This document shows, in pieces, positions 40,684-50,810 of a stretch of 64,000 bases of DNA. The stretch is from assembly GCF_000802245.2 (NCBI RefSeq), contig NZ_CP021080.1:1550001-1614000 (forward strand), given 5' to 3'. The stretch's first letter is position 1, and the number at the start of each line of letters is the position of its first letter. The notes under the pieces were generated by a model. The model made no database searches. It was not told where the DNA came from and saw nothing but the letters and a program-made list of their open reading frames with translations. The translations under genes were made by a program, and so were the position numbers. The stretch is from Streptomyces pluripotens. GTDB lineage: Bacteria; Actinomycetota; Actinomycetes; Streptomycetales; Streptomycetaceae.

Positions 40684-41072
40684 GGCCCCCAGACTGTTGT
40701 GACGTGCGGCTGTCCCGGGCCCGAGCCTACGTGACCGACAGGCCCGCGGTACCGCCCCGTCACTACCTGCGCCGGGGCGCAGCTGAACTGGGTCCGCTGT
40801 ACCGTCCCGCGTTGCCGGCCCGCCGGACCACACGGCGGTCGTGGTGCTGCTGCTCACCACCAGGTCCAGCACTCAGCACGGCAGTGCATGCTCTTGGGAC
40901 CGGGCGCCGTGCGCCGGGCCACGTGCCGCCGACTGGCCGGTGGCACGCGTGCCATGGACCAGCGCAGGCGGCTGACGGGGGCGTGACCGTCCGGTACGGT
41001 CCCGAATCCTGTGGTGCGCGGGTGCGCTGCGCGAACACTCCGTCGGACGACGGCCGCCTTCGGACATGCGGC
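40684..41072. other. 390-base region without recognisable genes
   Basis: The region lies between the vWA gene start and the gltD terminator. Open frames exist on both strands without recognisable products. It should carry the promoter of the vWA gene near 40690-40800. Confidence 0.4.
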
Positions 41073-41116
41073 GGCGCCTGCCCAGTCGTCCGGTCGGGGA
41101 CAGGCGGGCAGGCGCC
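41073..41116 (-). terminator. gltBD terminator
   Basis: GGCGCCTGCCC (41073-41083) pairs perfectly with GGGCAGGCGCC (41106-41116). It lies 47 bases after the gltD stop. Confidence 0.8.
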
Positions 41117-41162
41117 GTCAGTGTTCCGTACGCCGTTGTACGGGACGCTTCTCGATAGGCCG

Positions 41163-42626
41163 TCAGACCGCCAGGGCGCGGTCCGTCGGGCGGATCGGAG
41201 CCGGCAGGTCGCTGGCCCCGGTCAGGTGACGGTCGACACCGCGGGCGGCGGAGCGGCCCTCCGCGATCGCCCACACGATGAGGGACTGGCCGCGGCCGGC
41301 GTCACCGGCGACGAACACACCCGGCACGTTGGTCTGGAAGTCGGCGTCGCGGGCGATGTTACCTCGTTCGTCCAGCTCAAGGCCGAACTGGTCCACCAGG
41401 CCGTTCTCCCGGTCGGTGCCCGTGAAGCCCATCGCCAGCGTGACCAGCTGGGCCGGGATCTTGCGTTCGGTGCCCGGCTTCTGGGTCAGTTTGCCGTCGA
41501 CGAACTCGACCTCGGCCAGGTGCAGCCACTGCACGTTGCCGTCCTCGTCGCCCTCGAAACGGGTGGTGGAGGCGGAGTAGATCCGCTCGCCACCCTCCTC
41601 GTGGGCCGAGGTGACCTTGTACAGGATCGGGAAGGTCGGCCAGGGCTGGCTGACCGGGTGCCGCTCGTCGTTCGGACGGGGCATGATCTCCAGCTGGGTG
41701 ACGGAGGCCGCGCCCTGCCGGTGGGCGGTGCCCACGCAGTCCGCGCCGGTGTCGCCGCCGCCGATGACGACCACGTGCTTGCCCTCGGCCGAGATCGGAG
41801 AGGTGACGTAGTCGCCCTCCTGGACCTTGTTGGCCAGTGGCAGGAACTCCATCGCCTGGTAAATGCCCTTGAGCTCGCGGCCCGGCACCGGCAGGTCGCG
41901 GGCGGTCGTGGCACCGGCCGCGATCACGATCGCGTCGTACCGCTTCTTCAGGTCCGTGGCCTTCAGGTCACGGCCGATCTCGACGCCGGTGCGGAAGCGG
42001 GTGCCCTCCGCGCGCATCTGCTCGATGCGGCGGTTGATGTGCCGCTTCTCCATCTTGAACTCCGGGATGCCGTACCGGAGGAGGCCTCCGACGCGGTCCG
42101 CGCGCTCGTAGACGGCGACCGTGTGACCGGCCCGGGTCAACTGCTGGGCGGCGGCCAGACCCGACGGGCCGGAGCCGATGACCGCGACCGTCTTGCCGGA
42201 CAGGCGCTCGGGGACCTGCGGGGCGACAGCCCCGGTCTCCCACGCCTTGTCGATGATCGCGACCTCGACGTTCTTGATGGTGACCGGCGACTGGTTGATG
42301 CCGAGCACACACGCCGACTCACAGGGGGCCGGGCACAGACGACCGGTGAACTCCGGGAAGTTGTTGGTCGCGTGCAGACGGTCGTAAGCGGCCGCCCAGT
42401 CCTCGCGGTAGGCGTAGTCGTTCCACTCGGGGATCAGGTTCCCCAGCGGGCAGCCGTTGTGGCAGAACGGGATGCCGCAGTCCATGCACCGGCTGGCCTG
42501 CTTGCTGATGATCGGCAGCAGGGAGCCGGGGACGTAGACCTCGTTCCAGTCCCTGACCCGCTCACCGACAGGACGGGTCTTGGCGACCTCGCGGCCGTGG
42601 TTCAGGAAGCCCTTCGGGTCAGCCAT
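41163..42626 (-). CDS. gltD: glutamate synthase small (beta) subunit
   Basis: The protein has 487 residues. The N-terminal iron-sulfur domain holds [24 protein letters not shown] and [13 protein letters not shown], the cysteines for two 4Fe-4S clusters. An FAD motif, [28 protein letters not shown], and an NADPH motif, [21 protein letters not shown], follow. It passes electrons from NADPH to the GltB subunit. Its ATG lies inside the end of gltB (8-base overlap), so translation is coupled. A strong hairpin follows. Confidence 0.97.
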   Translation of the reverse strand: MADPKGFLNHGREVAKTRPVGERVRDWNEVYVPGSLLPIISKQASRCMDCGIPFCHNGCPLGNLIPEWNDYAYREDWAAAYDRLHATNNFPEFTGRLCPAPCESACVLGINQSPVTIKNVEVAIIDKAWETGAVAPQVPERLSGKTVAVIGSGPSGLAAAQQLTRAGHTVAVYERADRVGGLLRYGIPEFKMEKRHINRRIEQMRAEGTRFRTGVEIGRDLKATDLKKRYDAIVIAAGATTARDLPVPGRELKGIYQAMEFLPLANKVQEGDYVTSPISAEGKHVVVIGGGDTGADCVGTAHRQGAASVTQLEIMPRPNDERHPVSQPWPTFPILYKVTSAHEEGGERIYSASTTRFEGDEDGNVQWLHLAEVEFVDGKLTQKPGTERKIPAQLVTLAMGFTGTDRENGLVDQFGLELDERGNIARDADFQTNVPGVFVAGDAGRGQSLIVWAIAEGRSAARGVDRHLTGASDLPAPIRPTDRALAV

Positions 42627-45600
42627 TGATCGCCGCCTCCATCATCTTCTCGGTGATCTCGGTCTCGGAGAGACCAGCTCGCTCGGCGGCGTCCTTGGCG
42701 GCGAGCACTGCCTTGTACGTGCTGGGGATGATCTTGCTGAACCGTTCCACGGCCGCGTCCCAGTCGCCGAGCAGCTTCTCGGCGACCGTCGACCCGGTCT
42801 CCTCGGCGTGACGGCGCACCACGTCGTGCAGCCACCGCTTGTCCGTCTCGTCCAGCGGCTCGACCGACTCGGCGTTGCCGATGTTGACGTTGTCGCGGTC
42901 GAGATCGACGACGTAGGCGATGCCACCGGACATACCTGCCGCGAAGTTGCGGCCGGTCGGGCCGAGGACAACCGCGCGCCCCCCGGTCATGTACTCGCAG
43001 CCGTGGTCGCCCACGCCCTCGGAGACGACCAGTGCGCCGGAGTTGCGGACGCAGAACCGTTCACCGGTACGGCCACGCAGGAACAGTTCGCCGCTGGTGG
43101 CGCCGTAGGCGATGGTGTTGCCCGCGATGGTCGAGTACTCGGCGAGGTGGTCGGCCACACGATCCGGGCGGACCACGATCCGGCCGCCGGACAGGCCCTT
43201 GCCCACGTAGTCGTTGGCGTCGCCCTCCAGGCGCAGGGTGACACCATGCGGGACGAAGGCGCCGAAGGACTGGCCGGCCGAGCCGGTGAACGTGATGTCG
43301 ATGGTGTCGTCGGGCAGGCCGGCACCGCCGAACTTCTTCGTCACCTCGTGGCCGAGCATGGTGCCGACCGTGCGGTTGATGTTGCGGATGGCGACCTGGG
43401 CGCGCACCGGCTGCGCGTCGGTGGCATCGGAGGCGGCTAGGGCGTCGGAGGCGAGCTTGATCAGCTCGTTGTCCAGCGCCTTCTCCAGGCCGTGGTCCTG
43501 GGCGATCAGCTGGTGGCGGACGGCTCCCTCGGGCAGCGAGGGCACGTGGAAGAGCGGCTCCAGGTCCAGGCCCTGCGCCTTCCAGTGGTCGACCGCGCGG
43601 GTCACGTCGAGCGCCTCGGCGTGGCCGACGGCCTCGTCGATGGACCGGAAGCCCAGCTCGGCAAGCAGTTCGCGGACCTCTTCGGCGATGAACCGGAAGA
43701 AGTTCACCACGTACTCGGCCTTGCCGGCGAAACGGTCGCGCAGTGTCGGGTTCTGGGTGGCAATGCCGACCGGGCAGGTGTCCAGGTGGCAGACGCGCAT
43801 CATCACGCAGCCGGAGACCACGAGCGGCGCGGTCGCGAAACCGAACTCCTCGGCACCGAGCAGCGCGGCGATGACGACATCGCGGCCGGTCTTCAGCTGA
43901 CCGTCGGTCTGCACGACGATCCGGTCGCGCAGGCCGTTGAGCAGCAGGGTCTGCTGGGTCTCGGCCAGGCCCAGCTCCCAGGGGCCGCCCGCGTGCTTCA
44001 GGGAAGTCAGCGGGGAGGCACCCGTGCCACCGTCGTGACCCGAGATGAGGACGACGTCAGCGTGGGCCTTGGACACACCGGCCGCGACCGTGCCGACGCC
44101 GACCTCGGAGACCAGCTTGACGTGGATCCGGGCCTGCGGGTTCGCGTTCTTCAGGTCGTGGATCAGCTGCGCCAGATCCTCGATGGAGTAGATGTCGTGG
44201 TGCGGCGGCGGCGAGATGAGGCCGACCCCCGGCGTCGAGTGACGCGTCTTCGCGACCCACGGGTAGACCTTGTGGCCGGGCAGTTGGCCGCCCTCACCGG
44301 GCTTGGCGCCCTGGGCCATCTTGATCTGGATGTCGTCTGCGTTGACCAGGTACTCGGAGGTGACGCCGAAACGGCCGGAGGCGACCTGCTTGATGGCGCT
44401 GCGCCGCGCCGGGTCGTACAGGCGCTCGGGGTCCTCGCCGCCCTCACCGGTGTTGGACTTGCCGCCCAGCTGGTTCATGGCGATGGCGAGGGTCTCGTGC
44501 GCCTCCTTGGAGATGGAGCCGTACGACATGGCGCCGGTCGAGAACCGCTTGACGATCTCGGAGGCCGGCTCGACCTCCTCGACCGGGATCGACTCGCGGT
44601 CGCTCTTGAAGCCGAACAGGCCGCGCAAGGTCATCAGGCGCTCGGACTGTTCGTTCACCCGGTCCGTGTACTTCTTGAAGATGTCGTAGCGGCCGGTGCG
44701 CGTGGAGTGCTGCAGGCGGAAGATCGTGTCCGGGTCGAACAGGTGCGGCTCGCCCTCGCGGCGCCACTGGTACTCGCCACCGATCTCCAGCGCGCGGTGC
44801 GCCGGGGCGATGCCGGAGGCGGGGTAGGCCTTGGCGTGGCGGGCGGCGACCTCCTCGGCGATGACGTCGATGCCGACACCACCGATCTTGGTGGCCGTGC
44901 CGTCGAAGTACTTCTCGACGAAGCCCTCGTCCAGGCCGACGGCCTCGAAGACCTGGGCGCCGCGGTAGGAGGCGACCGTGGAGATGCCCATCTTGGACAT
45001 GACCTTCAGCACGCCCTTGCCGAGGGCGTAGATCAGGTTGCGGATGGCCTGCTCGGGCTCGACGCCGTCGATGAAGGTACCCGCGCGCAGCAGATCCTCC
45101 ACCGACTCCATCGCCAGGTAGGGGTTCACGGCCGCGGCACCGAAGCCGATGAGCAGGGCGACGTGGTGAACCTCGCGGACGTCGCCCGCCTCGACCAGCA
45201 GGCCCACGTGGGTGCGCTGCTTGGTGCGGATGAGGTGGTGGTGGACGGCGGCGGTGAGCAGCAGCGACGGGATCGGCGCGTGCTCGGCGTCGGAGTGCCG
45301 GTCGGAGAGGACGATCAGGCGGGCGCCGTTCTCGATGGCGGCGTCGGCCTCGGCGCAGATCTCCTCGATGCGCGCGGCCAGGCTGTCACCGCCACCGCTC
45401 ACCCGGTACAGGCCGGAGAGGGTCGCGGCCTTGAAGCCGGGCATGTCGCCGTCGGCGTTGATGTGGATGAGCTTGGCCAGCTCGTCGTTGTCGATGACCG
45501 GGAAGGGCAGCGCGACGGATCGGCAAGAGGCGGCGGTCGGGTCGAGCAGGTTGCCCTGCGGGCCGAGCGACGAGCGCAGGGAGGTGACCAGCTCCTCGCG

Positions 45601-47217
45601 GATGGCGTCCAGCGGCGGGTTGGTGACCTGGGCGAACAGCTGGGTGAAGTAGTCGAAGAGCAGGCGCGGACGCTCGGACAGGGCCGCGATCGGAGAGTCC
45701 GTGCCCATGGAACCGATGGGCTCGGCGCCGGTGCGGGCCATCGGCGCGAGGATGACGCGCAGCTCCTCCTCGGTGTAGCCGAAGGTCTGCTGGCGCCGGG
45801 TGACCGAGGCGTGGGTGTGAACGATGTGCTCGCGCTCGGGCAGATCGCCCAGCTCGATCTCGCCTGCCTCCAGCCACTCGGCGTACGGCTCCTCGGCGGC
45901 CAGGCTCGCCTTGATCTCGTCGTCCTCGATGATGCGGTGCTCGGCGGTGTCGACCAGAAACATGCGGCCGGGCTGCAGGCGGCCCTTGCGGACGACCTTG
46001 GCCGGGTCGATGTCGAGGACGCCGACCTCGGAACCGAGGACGACCAGGCCGTCGTCGGTGACCCAGTAGCGGCCGGGGCGCAGACCGTTGCGGTCGAGGA
46101 CGGCACCGACCTGGGTGCCGTCGGTGAAGCAGACGCAGGCGGGACCGTCCCAGGGCTCCATCATCGTGGAGTGGAACTGGTAGAAGGCGCGCTGGGCGGG
46201 GTCCATGGAGCCGTGGTTCTCCCACGCCTCCGGAATCATCATCAGCACCGAGTGCGGTAGCGAGCGGCCGCCGAGGTGCAGCAGTTCGAGGACCTCGTCG
46301 AAGGAGGCGGAGTCGGAAGCGTCCGGCGTGCACACCGGGAAGATCCGCTCGATGGACTTCTCATCGGAGCCGAACAGGTCGGAGACCAGCTGGGACTCCC
46401 GGGCGCGCATCCAGTTGCGGTTGCCCTTGACCGTGTTGATCTCACCGTTGTGCGCGACGAAGCGGTACGGGTGGGCGAGCGGCCACGACGGGAAGGTGTT
46501 CGTGGAGAAGCGCGAGTGGACGAGCGCGATCGCGGAGGCGAAACGGCGGTCGGACAGGTCCGGGAAGAAGGGCTCCAGCTGGCCGGTGGTCAGCATGCCC
46601 TTGTACACGATGGTGCGGGCGGACAGCGAAGGGAAGTAGACCCCGGCTTCCCGCTCGGCGCGCTTGCGCAGCACGAACGCCTTGCGGTCCAGCGCGATGT
46701 CCTCGCTGGAGCCGTCGGCGACGAAGATCTGACGGAAGACCGGCATGGTCGAGCGGGCGGTGGCACCCAGCAGCTCCGGAGCGACCGGAACCTGGCGCCA
46801 GCCGAGGACGTCCAGTCCCTCTTCGTCGGCAATCGTCTCGATCTTCGAGACGGCGTCCTGGGTTCCGTCCTCTGGCAGGAACGCGATGCCTACGGCGTAT
46901 GAGCCGGCCGCGGGAAGGCTGAATCCGGCCACCTCGCGGAAGAAGGCATCCGGCACCTGGGAGAGCAGGCCCGCGCCGTCGCCCGAGTCGGGTTCGGAGC
47001 CGGTCGCACCACGGTGCTCCAGGTTGCGCAGAACGGTGAGCGCCTGCTCGACCAGCGTGTGGGACGCCTCGCCGGTAAGGGTGGCGACGAAACCAACGCC
47101 GCACGCGTCGTGTTCGTTGCGGGGGTCGTACATACCCTGCGCAGCAGGGCGAGCATCCATGAACGACCAGTTCTGGCCGTTCGCGGAATGCTGGGACGGC
47201 TGGCGCGGCGTACGCAT
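42619..47217 (-). CDS. gltB: glutamate synthase large (alpha) subunit
   Basis: The protein has 1532 residues from the ATG at 47215-47217, chosen for the GGGAGAG box upstream; earlier in-frame ATGs lack one. Cys39 in [12 protein letters not shown] becomes the N-terminal nucleophile of the glutaminase domain after removal of a propeptide of about 38 residues. The central and FMN-binding synthase domains follow ([34 protein letters not shown]). Cysteines in [19 protein letters not shown] hold the 3Fe-4S cluster. The C-terminal GXGXG beta-helix domain ends the protein. It makes two glutamates from glutamine and 2-oxoglutarate. A possible GlnR site lies upstream. Confidence 0.97.
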   Translation of the reverse strand: MRTPRQPSQHSANGQNWSFMDARPAAQGMYDPRNEHDACGVGFVATLTGEASHTLVEQALTVLRNLEHRGATGSEPDSGDGAGLLSQVPDAFFREVAGFSLPAAGSYAVGIAFLPEDGTQDAVSKIETIADEEGLDVLGWRQVPVAPELLGATARSTMPVFRQIFVADGSSEDIALDRKAFVLRKRAEREAGVYFPSLSARTIVYKGMLTTGQLEPFFPDLSDRRFASAIALVHSRFSTNTFPSWPLAHPYRFVAHNGEINTVKGNRNWMRARESQLVSDLFGSDEKSIERIFPVCTPDASDSASFDEVLELLHLGGRSLPHSVLMMIPEAWENHGSMDPAQRAFYQFHSTMMEPWDGPACVCFTDGTQVGAVLDRNGLRPGRYWVTDDGLVVLGSEVGVLDIDPAKVVRKGRLQPGRMFLVDTAEHRIIEDDEIKASLAAEEPYAEWLEAGEIELGDLPEREHIVHTHASVTRRQQTFGYTEEELRVILAPMARTGAEPIGSMGTDSPIAALSERPRLLFDYFTQLFAQVTNPPLDAIREELVTSLRSSLGPQGNLLDPTAASCRSVALPFPVIDNDELAKLIHINADGDMPGFKAATLSGLYRVSGGGDSLAARIEEICAEADAAIENGARLIVLSDRHSDAEHAPIPSLLLTAAVHHHLIRTKQRTHVGLLVEAGDVREVHHVALLIGFGAAAVNPYLAMESVEDLLRAGTFIDGVEPEQAIRNLIYALGKGVLKVMSKMGISTVASYRGAQVFEAVGLDEGFVEKYFDGTATKIGGVGIDVIAEEVAARHAKAYPASGIAPAHRALEIGGEYQWRREGEPHLFDPDTIFRLQHSTRTGRYDIFKKYTDRVNEQSERLMTLRGLFGFKSDRESIPVEEVEPASEIVKRFSTGAMSYGSISKEAHETLAIAMNQLGGKSNTGEGGEDPERLYDPARRSAIKQVASGRFGVTSEYLVNADDIQIKMAQGAKPGEGGQLPGHKVYPWVAKTRHSTPGVGLISPPPHHDIYSIEDLAQLIHDLKNANPQARIHVKLVSEVGVGTVAAGVSKAHADVVLISGHDGGTGASPLTSLKHAGGPWELGLAETQQTLLLNGLRDRIVVQTDGQLKTGRDVVIAALLGAEEFGFATAPLVVSGCVMMRVCHLDTCPVGIATQNPTLRDRFAGKAEYVVNFFRFIAEEVRELLAELGFRSIDEAVGHAEALDVTRAVDHWKAQGLDLEPLFHVPSLPEGAVRHQLIAQDHGLEKALDNELIKLASDALAASDATDAQPVRAQVAIRNINRTVGTMLGHEVTKKFGGAGLPDDTIDITFTGSAGQSFGAFVPHGVTLRLEGDANDYVGKGLSGGRIVVRPDRVADHLAEYSTIAGNTIAYGATSGELFLRGRTGERFCVRNSGALVVSEGVGDHGCEYMTGGRAVVLGPTGRNFAAGMSGGIAYVVDLDRDNVNIGNAESVEPLDETDKRWLHDVVRRHAEETGSTVAEKLLGDWDAAVERFSKIIPSTYKAVLAAKDAAERAGLSETEITEKMMEAAING

Positions 47218-47290
47218 CGGCTCTCCCGTCGTCGTCATGTGGCATGTGGCAGGTGCCGAGGGACGACGTTGGCCCTCTGCGGAGTGCAAA

Positions 47291-47306
47291 ATTTCGTGCA
47301 GGTTAC
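47291..47306 (-). promoter_or_regulatory. possible GlnR half-box pair upstream of gltB
   Basis: Read on the minus strand, GTAAC-CTGCAC-GAAAT fits one a/b pair of the actinobacterial GlnR pattern (gTnAc-n6-GaAAc). It lies 74 bases before the gltB start in a locally AT-richer stretch. Only one pair is seen, whereas strong targets usually have two. Confidence 0.35.
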
Positions 47307-47633
47307 ATGATGGAGTGGTTCTCGGGAAGCGGATACTCCGTTCCAACATGTGGACGCCACGGTCGCGGCGGAGGTGCCGCCCAGGGGCGACGGGTGCCGC
47401 ATGGTGACGGCTGGGTGCCGCGCGGCGGCGACACAGTCGTGAGGGGAGACTGCCACGGACAAGATCGGTCGGATCGGCGCCCGGCGGCCCCAGGGGGAGC
47501 ATCGTCGCTCATCCCACAGGGGCGCGGCAGGCGTCGTTGCCCACAGCGCTTACGGCTCATGCCCGGTGGTTAAGCACTCGAAACCAGCGGGTAACGGCTA
47601 CTTATACGACCCAACGCATAGATAGGATCCGCA
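47307..47633. other. non-coding region between gltB and the VIT gene
   Basis: The distal part of the 416-base gltB upstream region is on both strands free of recognisable coding sequence. A TAGGAT-N7-ATCCTA inverted repeat (47623-47641) overlaps the end of the VIT gene and could act as a weak terminator for it. Confidence 0.4.
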
Positions 47634-48365
47634 CTATCCTACGGCCGTTCCGAACAGGCTGCCCAGGGCGTACGTCACACCGGCCGCCGCACCGCCGAGC
47701 GCGAGCTGCCGGAGACCGCTGTACCACCAGCTCCGGGCCGTCACCCTGGCCACCACCGCCCCGCAGCCGAAGAGTCCGGCAAGGGCGAGGATGACGGCGG
47801 GCCACAGTACGGCCGCGCCGAACAGGTACGGCAGCACCGGCAGCAGGGCGCCGAGCGCGAACGACCCGAAGGACGAGACGGCGGCCACCATCGGCGAGGG
47901 CAGGTCACCGGGATCGATACCCAGTTCCTCCCGGGCATGGATCTCCAGAGCCTGCTCGGGGTCCTTGGACAGTTGTTGGGCGACTTCGCGGGCCAGCTCG
48001 GGCTCGACCCCGCGGGCGACATAGAGTGCCGCGAGTTCGTCCTCCTCGTCCTGGGGGTGCTTACGCAGCTCACGCCGCTCCACGTCGAGTTCCGCCTCGA
48101 CGAGTTCACGCTGAGAGGCGACGGAGGTGTACTCGCCCGCCGCCATCGAGAAGGCGCCGGCGGCAAGCCCGGCGAGCCCGGTGATGATGATCACCTGCCG
48201 GCCGACGGACCCAGCGGCCACACCGGTCATCAGGGCGAGGTTGGAGACCAGGCCGTCCATCGCCCCGAAGACGGCGGGGCGCAGCCAACCGCCGTTGACA
48301 TCGCGGTGCGTGTGGTTGTCGCGGTGCGCCTCATGCAGGGCGGCTTCGGTGTCGATGATGGCCAT
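47634..48365 (-). CDS. VIT1/CCC1 family iron/manganese transporter
   Basis: The protein has 243 residues. VNGGWLRPAVFGAMDGLVSNLALMTGVAAG and IIITGLAGLAAGAFSMAAGEYTSVASQRELVEAELDVERREL are the first two helices and the start of the metal-binding cytoplasmic helical region of VIT proteins. Further helices follow near residues 150-240. The family moves Fe2+ or Mn2+ out of the cytoplasm. An iron-box-like sequence just upstream of the ribosome binding site suggests control by a DtxR-type repressor, so it probably protects the cell from excess metal. Confidence 0.9.
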   Translation of the reverse strand: MAIIDTEAALHEAHRDNHTHRDVNGGWLRPAVFGAMDGLVSNLALMTGVAAGSVGRQVIIITGLAGLAAGAFSMAAGEYTSVASQRELVEAELDVERRELRKHPQDEEDELAALYVARGVEPELAREVAQQLSKDPEQALEIHAREELGIDPGDLPSPMVAAVSSFGSFALGALLPVLPYLFGAAVLWPAVILALAGLFGCGAVVARVTARSWWYSGLRQLALGGAAAGVTYALGSLFGTAVG

Positions 48366-48378
48366 GCGGGACCCCCAG

Positions 48379-48397
48379 ATAGCTTAGCCAAAGCTAA
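48379..48397 (-). promoter_or_regulatory. DtxR/IdeR/DmdR-type iron box upstream of the VIT gene
   Basis: On the minus strand, TTAGCTTTGGCTAAGCTAT matches the iron-box consensus TTAGGTTAGGCTAACCTAA at 15 of 19 positions. It ends 13 bases before the start codon, just upstream of a GGGGG ribosome binding site. A repressor bound here would block transcription or elongation. Confidence 0.6.
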
Positions 48398-48537
48398 CTT
48401 TGGATGAGATCTACTTTTTGACGATGCTCAAGGTATGTCGATAACTCCGCCCTCGCCAGCAAGGAAAGGCTGGGCTAACCTGCGGTTTTCTCACCCGCCG
48501 AGCCCACCAAGCCCACGACATCTGCCCATCCGGAGGG

Positions 48538-48666
48538 ATGATTCGGGACATGACGCCTGCAGAGCCCGCTGAAGCAGATAGCACTACATCGTCCGCACGT
48601 GGCCCCCGCACCCGCGTCACCCATGCCCTCACCCACCGCACCCGCCAGGAGGCAACCCGCTCATGA
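48538..48666 (+). CDS. possible 42-residue leader peptide coupled to rbsK
   Basis: The ATG at 48538 has CCGGAGGG directly upstream and opens a 42-codon frame (MIRDMTPAEPAEADSTTSS, then an Arg/His/Thr-rich end) whose TGA overlaps the rbsK ATG as ATGA. The product is not recognised. The strong ribosome site and coupling suggest it is translated, perhaps as a leader or coupling peptide. It may also be chance. Confidence 0.35.
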   Translation: MIRDMTPAEPAEADSTTSSARGPRTRVTHALTHRTRQEATRS

Positions 48667-49556
48667 CCCACATCGCCGTCCTCGGCAGCACGAACATGGA
48701 CCTCGTCACCTACGTCTCCAAGGCCCCGCAGCGCGGCGAGACGGTCACCGGACGGGAGTTCCGTACGGTGCCCGGAGGCAAAGGCGCCAACCAGGCGATC
48801 GCCGCGGCCCGTGCCGGCGCCACTGTTTCGATGATCGGCGCGGTCGGCAACGACGCCTTCGGCCAGCGGCTGCGCGACACCCTTGAACACTCCGGCGTGG
48901 ACACCGACTTCCTTGCCACGGTCGAGGGCCCTTCCGGCACCGCCCACATCGTGGTGGACGACGAGGGCGGCAACTCCATCGTCGTCATCCCGGGCGCGAA
49001 CGGCACCGTCGACCACCTGGCCCCGGGCGACGAGGGAGTGATCGCCTCCGCCGACGCGCTGCTGCTCCAACTGGAGATCCCGCTGGCCGCGGTCGTCGCG
49101 GGCGCGGAGACGGCCCGCCGGCACGGTGTCCGCACCGTCCTCACCCCGTCCCCCGTCCAGCCGCTGCCACCAGAGCTCCTCGCCGCGACCGACCTGCTGG
49201 TGCCCAACGAGTACGAGGCGATCACCCTCACTGGCCGCACCGACCCCCGGGAGGCGGCCGCCGCCCTGCTGGACCTGGTACCGGAGGTCGTCGTCACCCT
49301 GGGTGCCACCGGCAGCCTCTACGTGGCCCGAGGAGCCGAGCCCCTCGTGGTCCCCGCCCCTCGGGTGTCCGCCGTCGACACCACGGGGGCGGGCGACACC
49401 TTCGTGGGTACGCTCGCGGTGGCCCTCGCCGAGGAGAAACCCGTACGGGAGGCCCTGTCCTGGGCGGCCGCGGCCGCAGCGATCTCCGTCCAGCGGGAAG
49501 GAGCCTCGGCGTCGATGCCGTACCGCCCGGAGATCGAGGCCCAGTACAACGCGTGA
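48663..49556 (+). CDS. rbsK: ribokinase
   Basis: The protein has 297 residues from ATG 48663, with CAGGAGG upstream. PfkB-family marks: IAVLGSTNMDLVTYV, the substrate motif PGGKGANQAIAAARAG near residue 40, NEYEAITLTG, and the C-terminal DTTGAGDTFVGTLAVAL with the catalytic Asp. It phosphorylates ribose to ribose-5-phosphate; no ribose transporter or hydrolase adjoins it, so the ribose may come from nucleoside breakdown. It converges on lgt across a strong hairpin. Confidence 0.93.
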   Translation: MTHIAVLGSTNMDLVTYVSKAPQRGETVTGREFRTVPGGKGANQAIAAARAGATVSMIGAVGNDAFGQRLRDTLEHSGVDTDFLATVEGPSGTAHIVVDDEGGNSIVVIPGANGTVDHLAPGDEGVIASADALLLQLEIPLAAVVAGAETARRHGVRTVLTPSPVQPLPPELLAATDLLVPNEYEAITLTGRTDPREAAAALLDLVPEVVVTLGATGSLYVARGAEPLVVPAPRVSAVDTTGAGDTFVGTLAVALAEEKPVREALSWAAAAAAISVQREGASASMPYRPEIEAQYNA

Positions 49557-49636
49557 GCGCCGTGGCACGGACGGCTGTCCCTGCCGCGCCACACTGCTCG
49601 GGCCCCCGGTGTTCCTGCGGTCGCCCGCACGCACCA

Positions 49637-49663
49637 AGGGCGCCCGGAAACCCCGGGCGCCCT
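49637..49663. terminator. bidirectional terminator between rbsK and lgt
   Basis: AGGGCGCCCGG (49637-49647) pairs perfectly with CCGGGCGCCCT (49653-49663) around a 5-base loop, between two convergent genes. Confidence 0.85.
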
Positions 49664-49684
49664 CGGTTGTCGAACAATCGGCGG

Positions 49685-50728
49685 TCAGCTCTTTTTCGCG
49701 GACCGCGCCTCATGCTCCGTGGTGTCCGTGGCCTCCTCCGCATCGCTGGCCCCCGCGGGGTCGTCGCGCTGCGGGGGATCACCGGCCCCAGAGGTGTCCT
49801 TGGCCTGTGCCGTATCACCGGGCCCAGAAGTGTCCTTGTTCTCTGCCGTGTCCGCGCCGGCTCCGTCCGCCACCGTGGCACCGACCGCTGCGCCGTCGCC
49901 TCCAGTGCCGAGGGCAGCCGGCTCGACGACCGCCTCCCGCCCCGGCCGCGTCTTCGCGGACACCACCATGTACAGCACCGCCATCAGGAAGACGAACAGC
50001 GCGGTCCAGTCATTGAGGCGGAGGCCCAGAATGTGGTGGGCGTCGTCCACGCGCATGTACTCGATCCAGGCGCGGCCCACACAGTACGCGGCGACGTACA
50101 GGGCGAAGGCCCGGCCATGGCCGAGCTTGAAGCGACGGTCGGCCCAGATGACGAGGAATCCGACCCCGATGCACCACAGGGATTCGTAGAGGAAGGTCGG
50201 GTGGTAGTAGCCCGGCACTCGGCCGCCCTCGGAAGAGGTGATGTGCAGAGCCCACGGAACATGCGTCTCACGGCCGTACAGCTCCTGGTTGAACCAGTTG
50301 CCCCAACGGCCCATGGCCTGCGCGAACGCGATGCCGGGCGCGACCGCGTCGGCGTACGCGGGCAGCGGGATGCCCCGCCGCCGCGCCCCGATCCAGGCGC
50401 CGAGCGCGCCGAGGGCGACCGCGCCCCAGATGCCCAGGCCGCCCTGCCACACCTTGAAGGCGTCGACCCAGTCCCGGCCGTCACTGAAGTACAGCTCATA
50501 GTCCGTGATCACGTGATAGAGCCGACCGCCGACCAGGCCGAACGGCACGGCCCAGACCGCGATGTCGGCGACCGTACCGGACTGTCCGCCGCGGGCGATC
50601 CAACGCTTGTTGCTGACCCAGACAGCGATGAAGACGCCGATGATGATGCAGAAGGCATAGCCGCGCAGCGGGATGGGGCCGAGATACAGCACCCCGCGCG
50701 ACGGGCTGGGAATATAGGCAAGTTCCAT
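49685..50728 (-). CDS. lgt: prolipoprotein diacylglyceryl transferase
   Basis: The protein has 347 residues from the ATG at 50726-50728, with GGAGC upstream. MELAYIPSPSRGVLYLGPIPLRGYAFCIIIGVFIAVWV, then YHVITDYELYFSDGRDWVDAFKVWQGGLGIWG and AQAMGRWGNWFNQELYG, are the Lgt signature. About seven membrane segments. It attaches diacylglycerol to lipobox cysteines and so serves proteins like LivK. The last 75 residues are a hydrophilic tail with repeated KDTSGxGD units (ENKDTSGPGDTAQAKDTSGAGD), common in Streptomyces Lgt and dispensable for the fold. Confidence 0.95.
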   Translation of the reverse strand: MELAYIPSPSRGVLYLGPIPLRGYAFCIIIGVFIAVWVSNKRWIARGGQSGTVADIAVWAVPFGLVGGRLYHVITDYELYFSDGRDWVDAFKVWQGGLGIWGAVALGALGAWIGARRRGIPLPAYADAVAPGIAFAQAMGRWGNWFNQELYGRETHVPWALHITSSEGGRVPGYYHPTFLYESLWCIGVGFLVIWADRRFKLGHGRAFALYVAAYCVGRAWIEYMRVDDAHHILGLRLNDWTALFVFLMAVLYMVVSAKTRPGREAVVEPAALGTGGDGAAVGATVADGAGADTAENKDTSGPGDTAQAKDTSGAGDPPQRDDPAGASDAEEATDTTEHEARSAKKS

Positions 50729-50810
50729 GGCAGCTCCGACGCTACCGTGCCAGGCCACGGGTACGGCAAGCAGCCTGGCTACGGGTCCATAACGGGGGCG
50801 TGAGAATCCC

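Noticed and set aside
43492..46260. Very long open frame on the plus strand, over 900 codons, antisense to gltB
   Set aside because: It is the mirror of a highly biased codon pattern in gltB. It is rich in Gly, Val, Asp and Leu without any domain, and gltB is certain.
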